64,000 nucleotides of DNA from DATARH01 sp963746885 (GTDB taxonomy: Bacteria > Pseudomonadota > Alphaproteobacteria > ATCC43930 > CGMCC-115725): contig CAVVDM010000013.1 of the NCBI GenBank assembly GCA_963746885.1, positions 186,001-250,000 of the forward strand. Reading direction: 5' to 3'. Both the position numbers and the translations under genes were made by a program. A model generated the notes under the pieces. It saw nothing but the letters and a program-made list of their open reading frames with translations. It made no database searches and was not told the origin of the DNA. Positions 18,606 to 27,532 of the stretch are shown here, piece after piece (the first letter of the stretch is position 1; each line of letters begins with the position of its first letter).

Positions 18606-20204
18606 ATGAAGACACCCCATCGGCTGCTCGCATTGGTCGGCGGCATTGCGATGCTGGTCGCCGCCGGCCAGGTCGCGTCGGCGCAAAAGCGCGGCGGCAT
18701 TCTACAGGTTTATCACCAGGACAGCCCGGCCAGCATGTCGATCCTCGAGGAGGCGACGCCGTCGACCGAGCGGCCGATGGCCGGGGTGTTCAACAACCTT
18801 GTCACGTTCGACCCGCAGATCCCACAAAACAGCCTCGCCACGATCCGCCCCGAGCTTGCCACCAGCTGGGCGTGGAGCGAGGACGGCACGGAACTCACCG
18901 TCAAATTGCGCCACGGCGTCAAATGGCATGACGGCCAGCCGTTCACCGCGGCCGATGTCAAATGCACCTGGGATTTGCTGATGGGCAAATCGAAGGACCG
19001 GCTACGGATCAATCCGCGCAAGGCGTGGTGGCACAATGTCAAGGAAGTCACGACGAAGGGTGACGACGAGGCCATTTTCGTCCTCAACCGGCCGCAGCCG
19101 GCATTGCTCGCGCTGCTCGCCTCGCTGTGGTCGCCGGTCTATCCCTGCCATGTGCCAGCGGCGCAGATGCGGCTGCACCCGATCGGGACGGGTCCCTTCA
19201 AGTTCGTCTCTTACAAGCCGAACGAGGGGATCAAGGTGGTGCGCAACCCGGATTACTGGAAGCCGGGGCGGCCCTACCTCGACGGCATCGACTATACGAT
19301 CATCCCCGACCGCTCGACGGCCATCCTCGCCTTCGAGGCCGGCAAGTTCGACATGACCTGGCCGTTCGGCGTGTCGATCCCGCTGCTGAAGGACATCGAG
19401 GCGCGCGACCCCAAGGCGATCTGCCATCTGGTTCCGGCAAACTCCAGCATCAACCTGATCATCAACCGCGACAAGCCGCCGTTCGACGATCCTGACATTC
19501 GGCGGGCATTGATGCTGACCGTGGATCGCCAGTCGTTCATCAAGATCCTGGCCGATGGCAAGGGCGATGTCGGCGGCGCGATGCTGCCGCCGCCGGCCGG
19601 CGTCTGGGGCCTGCCGCCTGACATCCTGCAGACCCTGCCGGGCTACGGCCCGGACGTTGCGGCGAACCGTGCCGAAGCGCGCAAGCTGATGGCAAAGCAC
19701 GGCTATGGCCCGGACAAGCACCTCTCGATCAAGGTCTCGACCCGCAACGTCGCGATCTACCGCGATCCGGCGGTCATCCTGATCGACCAGCTCAGCAAGA
19801 TTTATATCGACGGTGTGCTCGATCCGATCGAGACCGCCAACTGGTTCCCCAAGGTCACCCGCAAGGACTATCAGGTCGGGCTCAACCTGACGGCCAGCGG
19901 CGTCGACGACCCGGACCAGAACTTCTACGAGAATTACGCGTGCGGGTCGCCGCGCAACTACACCGGATATTGCAACAAGCCGCTGCAAAAGCTGTTTGGC
20001 GAGCAATCGGTCGAGCCAGACCAGAACAAGCGCAAGAAGCTCGTGTGGGAGATCGACCGCCAGCTGCAGGAGGATGCGGCCCGGCCGATCATCTATCATT
20101 GGCGTGCTGCGACCTGCTGGCACCCCGACGTCAAGGGACAGGTGATGACCGTCAACGCCAGCGCCAACGGCTGGCGCTTCGAGGACGTGTGGCTCGATCG
20201 GTAA
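18606..20204 (+). CDS. ABC transporter substrate-binding protein, family 5
   Basis: A 532-residue periplasmic binding protein. A Sec signal peptide (KTPHRLLALVGGIAMLVAAGQVASAQ) is followed by the SBP_bac_5 fold: NLVTFDP, WSEDGTELTVKLRHGVKWHDGQPFTAADVK, IGTGPFKFVSYKPNEGIKVVRNPDYWK and RRALMLTVDRQSFIK. The family binds oligopeptides, nickel or other solutes. No permease or ATPase genes flank it, so its transporter partners lie elsewhere or it is an orphan. RBS AGGGAG nine bases ahead. Ends in convergent overlap with the DMT permease. Confidence 0.9.
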   Translation: MKTPHRLLALVGGIAMLVAAGQVASAQKRGGILQVYHQDSPASMSILEEATPSTERPMAGVFNNLVTFDPQIPQNSLATIRPELATSWAWSEDGTELTVKLRHGVKWHDGQPFTAADVKCTWDLLMGKSKDRLRINPRKAWWHNVKEVTTKGDDEAIFVLNRPQPALLALLASLWSPVYPCHVPAAQMRLHPIGTGPFKFVSYKPNEGIKVVRNPDYWKPGRPYLDGIDYTIIPDRSTAILAFEAGKFDMTWPFGVSIPLLKDIEARDPKAICHLVPANSSINLIINRDKPPFDDPDIRRALMLTVDRQSFIKILADGKGDVGGAMLPPPAGVWGLPPDILQTLPGYGPDVAANRAEARKLMAKHGYGPDKHLSIKVSTRNVAIYRDPAVILIDQLSKIYIDGVLDPIETANWFPKVTRKDYQVGLNLTASGVDDPDQNFYENYACGSPRNYTGYCNKPLQKLFGEQSVEPDQNKRKKLVWEIDRQLQEDAARPIIYHWRAATCWHPDVKGQVMTVNASANGWRFEDVWLDR

Positions 20205-21102
20205 ATCGCCGTCCGCCGCGCAAGGTCAGGATGATGCCGGCGACGATCAGCACGACGCTGAGCGCGATGTCGGCGGTGACCGTGCCGCCGAACATCGCGA
20301 TCGACAGCAGGAAGCCGCCGACCGGGGTCAACGCCACGACCTGCCCCGCCACCGCCGCCGACATGACCGAAAGCACCTTGCTCCACAGGAAATAGCCGAG
20401 CGCCGTCGTCACGACCCAGTTGTAGGCGAGGATCGCGATGAGGCCGGCGGACCAGTGGATCGGCCGGCTGAGCGCTCCAGGCAGCGCAACGATGACAATT
20501 GCCACGGTGCTGACCGCGATCTGCCAGAAGGTCTGCGCCCAGAACGGCGAGCGCCAGACGCGCCGGCGGTAGAGAATGGAGCCCAAGGCCCAGCAGATCG
20601 CGGCAACCAGCAGCATCGCGTTGCCGGCAAGCACCCGCCCGTTCGTCCAATCGACGAGGCCCGGGTTCATGAACAATAGGAGGCCGCTAAAGCCGACCGC
20701 GGCGCCAGCCAGCTGCAGGCGGCCGAGTGGCTCGGCGCGCAGCCAGAATTCGATCGGGATGGCCCAAAGCGGCATCGTGTAGGCCAGCACGATCGCCCGC
20801 CCGGCCGGCACGATCGCGAGGCCGATGATGGCGGCGAGCAGAAACCCGGCGACCTGCAACTGGCCGACGACGAAAAGCCCGAGCCGCTCGCCTTTCACCG
20901 GCAACAGCGGTGCGCCCAGCATGACGAGCGCCGGCCCGAGCAGCGCGATTGTCCCGACCATGCGCAGCAACAGGAAGGACAAAGGCGGTGCATCGCCGAG
21001 CGCCAACTTCATCAGCGGCCAGTTCGCTGCCCAGCTGACGACGACGACTGCAAGATAGACATAGACGATCGGCGGCGGCGCGGCGCCGGCACGAGAGGAC
21101 AA
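20152..21102 (-). CDS. EamA/DMT-family membrane transporter
   Basis: A 316-residue DMT permease with ten predicted helices in two EamA repeats. The first starts VYLAVVVVSWAANWPLMKLAL and the second NAMLLVAAICWALGSILYRR; the last helix is DIALSVVLIVAGIILTL. Start TTG 21102, 29 bases after the cyclase stop, suggesting co-transcription. It may import or export the substrate of the neighbouring enzymes. The C-terminus overlaps the substrate-binding gene by 53 bases. Confidence 0.85.
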   Translation of the reverse strand: MSSRAGAAPPPIVYVYLAVVVVSWAANWPLMKLALGDAPPLSFLLLRMVGTIALLGPALVMLGAPLLPVKGERLGLFVVGQLQVAGFLLAAIIGLAIVPAGRAIVLAYTMPLWAIPIEFWLRAEPLGRLQLAGAAVGFSGLLLFMNPGLVDWTNGRVLAGNAMLLVAAICWALGSILYRRRVWRSPFWAQTFWQIAVSTVAIVIVALPGALSRPIHWSAGLIAILAYNWVVTTALGYFLWSKVLSVMSAAVAGQVVALTPVGGFLLSIAMFGGTVTADIALSVVLIVAGIILTLRGGRRFTDRATRPRSASRWRWR

Positions 21103-21131
21103 GGTGGCGGTGTGCTACCCAGAATGCAACG

Positions 21132-22031
21132 CTATGCGATCGCCACCGGGCGCACCGGGCAACCGGTGGCGCCCTTGAATTTGATCGCGAGCAGGATGAA
21201 GCAGAACGTCGCGAGACGGTCGCGCGCCAACTCGTCGAGCGCCAGATTCTCGATCAGATGGACGCCGGCCTCGGCCAGCACATGCTGGTGCACCGGCAGC
21301 ATCTGGCTCTTGTCCGGGTTGGGCAGGACCTCGACCGCCATGTTGTCGCAGCCGATCGCGACGACGTCGCGCTTTGTCAGCCAGCGCGCCGCCGGCACGT
21401 CGATGCCCGCTTCGCCTTCGAGGTAGCGGGCGTTGTCGACCCCGAAAAAGCGGCCCCAGCCGGTGCGGATCAGCACGATGTCGCCGGGTTCGATCGCGGT
21501 GCCGGCCGCATCGGCGGCGCGCGCCAGATCGTCCGGCTGGATGACGCGGCCGGGGTTGAGATATTGCCCGCCATCGAGCCCTGAGACATCGAGCAGGACA
21601 CCGCGGGTGATCATCGGCGGCATGTGTTCGATGCCGAGACGGTCGAGCCCCCAATCGGTCACCACCTCAGCGGCGTTAAGACCGTTGTACAGGTGCTCGC
21701 CGATCGAGAAATGGCCGAGCGCGTCGATATGGGTTCCGACATGCATCGTCATCTCGGCGCGCTCGACGTTGGAGCCGGCGTCGTTGCGCGCGCCGATCTG
21801 GCGCCGGCGCTTGATCGAATTGCGCCACGAGGCCCAGATCGACAGCAGGAACGGCGTCTGGTTGGGCGCCATGTACGGCGCGCCGGCGCTGATCTCGTGG
21901 CTCAAATCATAGATATGCCCGTCCCTGACCGAGCGCAGCGCGGTGAGGCGGCGCTCGGCGGTGAGCAGGTTGCCGGCGCCGAGCTGGTCGGCAGCGCCCC
22001 AGCGCGAATGGTCGTGGATGGCGTTGGTCAT
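21132..22031 (-). CDS. Cyclase-family (kynurenine-formamidase-like) hydrolase
   Basis: A 299-residue member of the cyclase/KynB superfamily. The metal-binding signature is in MHVGTHIDALGHF; further hallmarks are YDLSHEISAGAPYM, RGVLLDVSGLDGG and DIVLIRTGWGRFF. These enzymes are Mn- or Zn-dependent amide or lactone hydrolases. The ATG overlaps the amidohydrolase stop (ATGA), so the two work together, probably in opening and degrading a ring or amide compound. Substrate not deducible. Confidence 0.88.
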   Translation of the reverse strand: MTNAIHDHSRWGAADQLGAGNLLTAERRLTALRSVRDGHIYDLSHEISAGAPYMAPNQTPFLLSIWASWRNSIKRRRQIGARNDAGSNVERAEMTMHVGTHIDALGHFSIGEHLYNGLNAAEVVTDWGLDRLGIEHMPPMITRGVLLDVSGLDGGQYLNPGRVIQPDDLARAADAAGTAIEPGDIVLIRTGWGRFFGVDNARYLEGEAGIDVPAARWLTKRDVVAIGCDNMAVEVLPNPDKSQMLPVHQHVLAEAGVHLIENLALDELARDRLATFCFILLAIKFKGATGCPVRPVAIA

Positions 22032-23085
22032 GCGTTCTCTCCCAGGCGGTAGATGCGCGAAGCGGTGCCGGCGAACAGGGCCAGCTTCTCGTCATGCGAG
22101 GCGCCGGCGGCGATGCGCTTGAAGGCGTTCCACAGCGCGGCGTAACCGATCGCCATCTTGTCGACCGGAAAGTTGCTCTCGAACATGCAGCGCCGCGCGC
22201 CGAACAATTCGATGCAGGTCTCGACAAACGGGCGCCACACCGCGGCCATCGCCTCCGACGAGGGCGCCGTCGCGGCGCATTGTGGAAGTCGTAGGTGGCG
22301 CCGCGATTGACCATGCCGCCGAGCTTGACGACGACGTTCGGGCAGGTGGCCAGCTCGGTCATCGCCCGCTTCCAGGCCGCGAATTCCGCGTCGCGCCTGC
22401 CGAGATAGGGACCGTAGCCGAGGAAGCCGCCGACATGGCCCATGACGATCGGCGTCGCCGGGAAGGCACGCGCCAGATCGACGACATCGGCGAGCTGCGG
22501 ATGATAGAGCCAGGCGTCAAAGCTGAGGCCGAGCGCCGAGAGCCGCGCCAGCCCAGCGCGAAAATCCGGGCGGGCGTAGAGGCCCGGCTGCATGTCGGGG
22601 CGGCTGTTGCCGATGGTGGGGCTGGCGTCATAGCCGGCCGAATGGCGCACGCCGCGAAAGCGGCCGCCGCCGGCCCGCAATTGCGCCAGCAGCACCGGCT
22701 CGACCCGGTCGCCGAGCGTCAAATCGGCATAGCCGACGATGCCGGCGGCGACCCGGGTCTTGCCGTAATTGCCCGACGCGCTCATCGCCGCGATGCCGGC
22801 GACGAAGTCGGTCTCGCCGACCGCGCGCATCTCGGGCGGGCCATCCGCCCGGTACATCGAGCGGCATTCCTCGAACACGGTCGCGACAACGTTATGGCCG
22901 GTGTTGAGGTCGGCGAGCAATTCGTCGAGCAGATAGGTGTGGTCGCCGCGCTGCCACAGATGATGGTGCGGATCGACGATCGGCAGGTCGGGATCGAGGA
23001 TCGGCTCGGGCGCGGCCGTCGCCAGCCAGGATTCGTCGGGTGTGTAGATCCTGCCGAACTGCCATTCCTGCCGAGGCGTTGCCAT
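22028..23085 (-). pseudogene. Amidohydrolase (TIM-barrel, amidohydrolase 2), frameshifted
   Basis: An amidohydrolase-2 enzyme in two frames. Residues 1 to ~270 carry IVDPHHHLW (metal-binding HxH), VFEECRSMY, GFRGVRHSAGYD and IVMGHVGGFLG; the rest (MAAVWRPFVETCIELFGARRCMFESNFPVDK) continues in another frame with the catalytic Asp. One missing base between 22276 and 22277 restores the family sequence (FHNA-TAPSSEAMAAVW). ATG 23085 follows GGAGGTC. Apart from the break the protein is complete and well conserved, so an assembly error is as likely as true decay. Coupled to the cyclase gene. Confidence 0.8.
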
Positions 23086-23123
23086 CGTAGACCTCCGAAT
23101 TGCGAGGGAATCGGCTGCTTGCG

Positions 23124-24057
23124 TCAGGCGGCGATATGCGGCCGCAGCCGCGCCAGCGTTTCAAGGTGCTGCCGATGGTCGCCGGCGATGCGCAGCACAA
23201 GGTGCTGGACCCCGGCCCGTACCCAGGACGAAAGCCATTCGGCAGCCCCCTCGGCCGACCCGGCGTAATTCGCCTGCCGCCCGCGCATGTCGACGCGGCC
23301 GTAGTAGGACTGCATGAAGGCGCTCATCCGTTCCTCGGCCTTCGCCTTGCTCTCGTCGATCGTCAGCGTCAGGTAGACGGCGCCGGTCAACTGCGCCGGA
23401 TCGCGGCCGGCGTCGCGGGCGATCTGGTGGATCTCGGCCCATTGCACCGCCCAGTTGCCGGGATCGGGCGAATTGGGAAACCAGCCGTCGTAGATCTGGC
23501 CGACCCGCTCGAGGCTGGCGCGCACCATGCCGCCGATCCAGATCGGCGGCCCGCCCGGGCGGTGTGGCACCGGGCCGAGCGTCTGGTTGTCCAGCGCCCA
23601 GCGGCCGTTCCAGCTGACATTCTCGCCGGTCCACAGCGCGCGGCACAAACGCAGCCCTTCGAGCATCCGCCCGACGCGCTTGTCGAACGGCACGCCGCAG
23701 GCGACGAACTCGGCGCGGATGTTGGGCACGTCGCTGGCGATGCCGACGCCGAGGATGAAGCGCCCCTCGCTGATCTGGTCGAGCGTCGCGATGCCGTGCG
23801 CCAGCACGACCGGGTTGCGCAATGCCGGCAGCAAGACCGCGGTGCCGAGCTCGGCATGCCGGGTGCGCGCGGCGACCGCCGACAGCAGGGTCAGCGGCTC
23901 ATGGCGCGGCCGCGCCAGGATCGAATCGCCGACCCAGATCGAATTCGAAACCGAGCCCCTCGGCGCGCTCGGCCAGAGCGAGCAGCGGCGCCGTCTCGGG
24001 GCGGCCTTCCATGACCTGCTCTCGGGTCGGCAGCAGGTATCCGATACGCGGCGGCAT
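23124..24057 (-). pseudogene. LLM-class flavin-dependent oxidoreductase, frameshifted
   Basis: A luciferase-like (F420 or FMN) monooxygenase of about 310 residues. The first ~38 residues (PPRIGYLLPTREQVMEG, LALAERAEGLGF) lie in one frame from ATG 24057; the rest (SIWVGDSILARPRHEPL, LGTAVLLPALRNPVVLAHGIATLDQISEGRF, PPIWIGGMV) lies in a second. An extra base near 23943-23945 explains it. Frames starting further upstream are artefacts of the shift. It leads the leftward set with amidohydrolase, cyclase and DMT permease. Confidence 0.78.
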
Positions 24058-24103
24058 GGCGGGGCTCCATTACTGATCGCCGCCATGTTACCGCGAGGCT
24101 ATC

Positions 24104-24117
24104 GCATTCGGGAATGC
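24104..24117. repeat. Short palindrome
   Basis: GCATTC, two bases, GAATGC: a perfect 14-base inverted repeat about 50 bases upstream of the flavin monooxygenase start. It could be an operator for that leftward set; no regulator gene is adjacent. Confidence 0.3.
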
Positions 24118-24165
24118 AGAAGCGGCCAGTCCGTCGCGCAGCCCGGCCGATGGATCTCCCGCAGG

Positions 24166-24318
24166 CTACTCGGGCTGCAGGCTGATCAACACCAGGGCGG
24201 CCAGCAGAACGCCGAGGGCTTCCATGCCCATGGTAATCTGGCCCAGCATCATGCTGAGCAAGGTGCAAACGACGGTCGTGGATCCGATCAGCATCGGCAT
24301 GGCGGCGATCCCAAACAT
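24166..24318 (-). CDS. Possible 50-residue two-helix membrane protein
   Basis: A 50-residue frame from ATG 24318 encodes two hydrophobic stretches (GIAAMPMLIGSTTVVCTLLSMML and MEALGVLLAALVLISL) with a short polar join. No clear ribosome site precedes the ATG and I recognise no family. It occupies an otherwise empty interval between two divergent genes. Composition favours a real small membrane protein but evidence is thin. Confidence 0.4.
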   Translation of the reverse strand: MFGIAAMPMLIGSTTVVCTLLSMMLGQITMGMEALGVLLAALVLISLQPE

Positions 24319-24404
24319 CGATCCGGGGGTTGACGGAACGGAGCGGCGGCGGTGTAACGGGAGCGAGATGCGGTTTATTCCCGCGCCGGAAATGCGAGTC
24401 GCCG

Positions 24405-24809
24405 ATGCCGGTACTTTATGTCGCACGCAGCGCCAAGCTCGCCCGCTGGGCGTCGGATGTCGGGTTTGGCAAGCATGTCTATAAGGTCGGCGTGTCGAAC
24501 GACGACCCGAAGGCGCTGGCCGCCGCCGGCTGGGCCGGCGAAGCGGACTGGAAGATCGTGCGCCGCGACGAGGTGGATGGGCTCTCCGAGGAGGCGGTGC
24601 TCGAACGCCTCGCCCGCAAGGAAAAGCCAATCGACCCGCAGCTTTACCCGAAGCTTAAAGGCGTACCTGGCTTTTTCCGCGTCTCGCCCGAGCATGTCGA
24701 GAACCACATCATCGTGTCGCGCGCGTTGGCCGGCGACAGCGACCGCCTCGACCTGAAGCTAAAGCCGGCCGATTTCGCCACCTACCTCGTCCACAACGCG
24801 ACGCGGTAG
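24405..24809 (+). CDS. Conserved hypothetical protein, 134 residues
   Basis: Starts at ATG 24405 (MPVLYVARSAKLARWASDVGFGKHVYKVGV). The middle holds DDPKALAAAGWAGEADWKIVRR and the end HVENHIIVSRALAGDSD and KLKPADFATYLVHNA. I recall similar proteins of this length in other alphaproteobacteria but no assigned function. The frame is open 25 codons further up but without resemblance to a protein start. A TATTCCCGC element lies 20 bases before the ATG. Confidence 0.7.
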   Translation: MPVLYVARSAKLARWASDVGFGKHVYKVGVSNDDPKALAAAGWAGEADWKIVRRDEVDGLSEEAVLERLARKEKPIDPQLYPKLKGVPGFFRVSPEHVENHIIVSRALAGDSDRLDLKLKPADFATYLVHNATR

Positions 24810-24817
24810 GACGCCCC

Positions 24818-26473
24818 TTACGCCGCGCTGGGCTTGACCCTGTCCCGCAATGCGGCCAGCGCGTCGGGCGTATCGACATCGATCAGCACGCCGTCCGAAT
24901 CCATCTCGATTTCGGCGACCAGCTCGGCATGTTCGCCGATCAGGTGCTTGGCGCCGACATCGCCGGCCAACTCGGCCATATCGGGGAAGAAGCGGCTGGC
25001 CCACAGCACCGGGTTGCCGCGCTTGCCGCGCCGCGTCGGCACGACGATGGCGCGCCCTTCGAGGGGGTTGAACGCGGCGATCAGCCGGTCGATGTCGCGC
25101 CCGGTCACCAGCGGCATGTCGCCGAGGCAGACGATGACCCCGTCGATATCGGGGGGCAGCGCCGCGAGGCCGGCCTTGAGCGAGGTCGACAGGCCCTCGG
25201 CGAAACCCGGGTTGCGCACCCGCTCGACCGGCAACTTTCCGAGCGCCGCGTCGACCTGATCGGCCTGGTTGCCGAGCACCGTGACGATCGGCCGGGCACG
25301 CGACGACAACAGGCGCTGGACGGTGCGCACCACCATCGGGACGCCGTCGATCGGCTCCAGCAGTTTGTTCGGCCCGCCCATCCGGCTCGACCGGCCGGCC
25401 GCCAGTAAAAGGGCCGCGATGCGCGGCCCGGGCGGCACCTTGCGCGCGGGCGTCACAGGGGCGGGGCTGGCTTCGGCGCGCGGCAAGGGGCGCGACGGGA
25501 TCTCGGCCAGGAGGCCGCCGGCGCCCATGCGCATGATGTCGTGAGGGCCGACCGGCACGCCGGCGACCAGCCGCTCCAAGACCCAGTCGAAGCCGTTGAC
25601 CTTGGGCGAGCGGGCGCAGCCGGGCAGGCCGAGCACCGGCGTGTCGCCGAGCCGCCCGAGCAACAGCATGTTGCCGGGATCGACCGGCATCCCGAAATGC
25701 TCGACCGCGCCGCCGGCGACAATGATCGCCGCCGGGATCACGTCGCGGCGGTCGACGATGACCGAGGCACCGTGCACCAAAACCATGTCGGCGCCGCCGG
25801 CGACTGCGGCGGCGATGCGGGGCGCCAGCTCGGCAGAGGCATGATCGCAGCGCTCGTCCGAGACAAGCATGCAGCCGAGCGCGCCGAGGCGCTGCTGCGT
25901 CACATCGCGGGTCTTGTCGAGGATGCTTTCCTTCAGCCCGGGCAGGCGAGTCTGGATCAATGCTACGCAGCGCGGCACGAAGGCGGCGACGCGCAACAGC
26001 GGCTCACTGGCGGCAGCAAAGCGGGCGGCGGCGGTAACCGACGCCTCGGGCACGGCAAACGGGATGATCTTGACGGTCGCGACCATCTGGCGCGGCTCGA
26101 CCACGGCAAAGGGCGGCAATGTGCCGAGCGTCACCGCCTCGTCGACCAGATTGAGCCGGTCGAGCCGGTCGCGGTCAAAGACGAGCAGGCCACGCGCCTC
26201 GGCGAACAGATTAGCGCGGCCGGTAAAGGCTGCGGCCGTCGCGATATTGGCGCCGGCGATCGCGGCGGCGACCCGGTTGGCTGCCTCGTCCTCGCGGATG
26301 TCGCCGGGATCGAGCTGCGCCGCGACGACGTGATCGAGCCCGGCGGCGGCGATCAGCTCGATATCGGCCGGCGACAGCACCCTGCCCTTCTTCAGCACCG
26401 CCGCGCCGAGCCTCAGGCTATGCGCCAGGATCGCGCCCGCCGCCTCGCCGACCGGAACGCTGCCAAATCGCAT
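24818..26473 (-). CDS. Molybdopterin-binding / MobA-like nucleotidyltransferase fusion
   Basis: A 551-residue two-domain protein. Residues 1-~330 are a MoeA/MogA-like molybdopterin-binding region (SVPVGEAAGAILAHSLRLGAAVLKKGRVL at the start, GADMVLVHGASVIVDRRDVIPAA, LLLGRLGDTPVLGLPGCARSPKVNGFD). From ~350 an NTP-transferase domain follows (AALLLAAGRSSRMGGPNKLLEPIDG), as in CTP:molybdopterin cytidylyltransferase MocA. It probably makes the cytosine-dinucleotide form of the Mo cofactor used by CoxL-type enzymes. Last gene of the leftward cox cluster, 9 bases after xdhC. Confidence 0.85.
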   Translation of the reverse strand: MRFGSVPVGEAAGAILAHSLRLGAAVLKKGRVLSPADIELIAAAGLDHVVAAQLDPGDIREDEAANRVAAAIAGANIATAAAFTGRANLFAEARGLLVFDRDRLDRLNLVDEAVTLGTLPPFAVVEPRQMVATVKIIPFAVPEASVTAAARFAAASEPLLRVAAFVPRCVALIQTRLPGLKESILDKTRDVTQQRLGALGCMLVSDERCDHASAELAPRIAAAVAGGADMVLVHGASVIVDRRDVIPAAIIVAGGAVEHFGMPVDPGNMLLLGRLGDTPVLGLPGCARSPKVNGFDWVLERLVAGVPVGPHDIMRMGAGGLLAEIPSRPLPRAEASPAPVTPARKVPPGPRIAALLLAAGRSSRMGGPNKLLEPIDGVPMVVRTVQRLLSSRARPIVTVLGNQADQVDAALGKLPVERVRNPGFAEGLSTSLKAGLAALPPDIDGVIVCLGDMPLVTGRDIDRLIAAFNPLEGRAIVVPTRRGKRGNPVLWASRFFPDMAELAGDVGAKHLIGEHAELVAEIEMDSDGVLIDVDTPDALAALRDRVKPSAA

Positions 26474-26482
26474 TTGCCTACC

Positions 26483-27205
26483 TCATGCCGCCTCGGCCTT
26501 CGGGGCCGCCGCGGCACCCTTGCGCAGGATTTGGGTCATTTCCGCAAGGATCGAGATCGCGATTTCGGCCTGCGACACCGCGCCGATCGGCAACCCGATC
26601 GGGCCGTGGATGCGGGCAAAATCGCGCTCGCCAAAGCCGAGCGCAGTCAGGCGTTCGAGCCGCCGCGCGTGGGTGCGCTTCGATCCAAGCGCGCCGATAT
26701 AGAAGCACTCCGAGCGCAACGCCACGGCCAGCGCCGGGTCGTCGAGCTTGGGATCGTGCGTCAGGGTCACGATCGCCGAGCGATGATCTGGCTTCAGCCG
26801 CTCCAACGCCTCGTCCGGCCACTCGGTCGTCAGCTCGATGCCGGGGAAGCGCGCCTCGGTCGCAAACGACTGGCGCGGGTCGATCACGATCGCGCGGTAA
26901 TCGGTCATCGCCAGCATCCGGGTCAGCGGCTGCGCGATATGCACCGCGCCAATGACAAAGCAGCGCCGCGGCGGGCTGAACACCTGGACGAAAACGCGCC
27001 CCGCGGTAGTTTCGAGCGTCAGGGTGCGGTCGGCCCGCAGAGCCTCGCGCATCGCCGCACGCTGCGCCTCGTCGAGCGCTAGTTCGCCGTCGAAGCGCAC
27101 GCCGTCGAACAGCAATTGCGCACCGCTGTTAAGCTCGGTGGCGAGCGCGACCGAGCGGCTTTCCTGCCCGGCGGCGATCACAGCGTCGAGGTATCGGGTC
27201 TTCAT
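26483..27205 (-). CDS. XdhC-family Mo-enzyme maturation protein, C-terminal (Rossmann) unit
   Basis: A 240-residue XdhC_C protein: CFVIGAVHIAQPLTRMLAMTDYRAIVIDPR, then SAIVTLTHDPKLDDPALAVAL and CFYIGALGSKRTHARRLERL, ending IHGPIGLPIGAVSQAEIAISILAEM. XdhC proteins bind Mo cofactor, protect it and see it sulfurated before insertion. In most XdhC proteins this half is fused to the CoxI-like half; here the two are separate genes overlapping by ATGA. Confidence 0.88.
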   Translation of the reverse strand: MKTRYLDAVIAAGQESRSVALATELNSGAQLLFDGVRFDGELALDEAQRAAMREALRADRTLTLETTAGRVFVQVFSPPRRCFVIGAVHIAQPLTRMLAMTDYRAIVIDPRQSFATEARFPGIELTTEWPDEALERLKPDHRSAIVTLTHDPKLDDPALAVALRSECFYIGALGSKRTHARRLERLTALGFGERDFARIHGPIGLPIGAVSQAEIAISILAEMTQILRKGAAAAPKAEAA

Positions 27206-27522
27206 TCGACGCGCTCGACAAAGATCTCGATCTTGCCGCCGCAGGCGAGACCGACCTCCCAGGCCTGGTCGTCGGTGATGCCGAAATCCAACAGGCGCGG
27301 CTTGCCGTCGGCGATAACCTCCTGCGCCTCGCCGATCACCGCACCCTCGACGCAGCCGCCCGACACCGAGCCGACGAAGGCGCCGGTGTCTGCCACCACG
27401 AGCTTTGCCCCGGCCGGCCGCGGCGACGAGCCCCAGGTCTTGACCACCGTCGCCAGTGCGACGCCGCGTCCTTCGCCGCGCCAGCGCGCCGCCTGTTCCA
27501 TGATTTCCGCCGTGTCGCTCAT
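27202..27522 (-). CDS. XdhC/CoxI-family protein, N-terminal unit
   Basis: A 106-residue stand-alone XdhC_CoxI domain: GVALATVVKTWGSSPRPAGAKLVV, FVGSVSGGCVEGAVIGEA and WEVGLACGGKIEIFVE. The two Cys-containing motifs (GGCVE, ACGG) are the hallmark of the family. Starts at ATG 27522, ten bases after the coxE stop; its stop overlaps the start of the second unit. Both halves are intact, so this is an established split, not a broken gene. Confidence 0.88.
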   Translation of the reverse strand: MSDTAEIMEQAARWRGEGRGVALATVVKTWGSSPRPAGAKLVVADTGAFVGSVSGGCVEGAVIGEAQEVIADGKPRLLDFGITDDQAWEVGLACGGKIEIFVERVE

Positions 27523-27532
27523 ATCTGTTTCC

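Noticed and set aside
23935..23950. GAATTC at the frameshift in the flavin monooxygenase, as a cloning or linker junction
   Set aside because: Both sides encode adjacent parts of one protein, so nothing foreign is joined; a single extra base explains the break.
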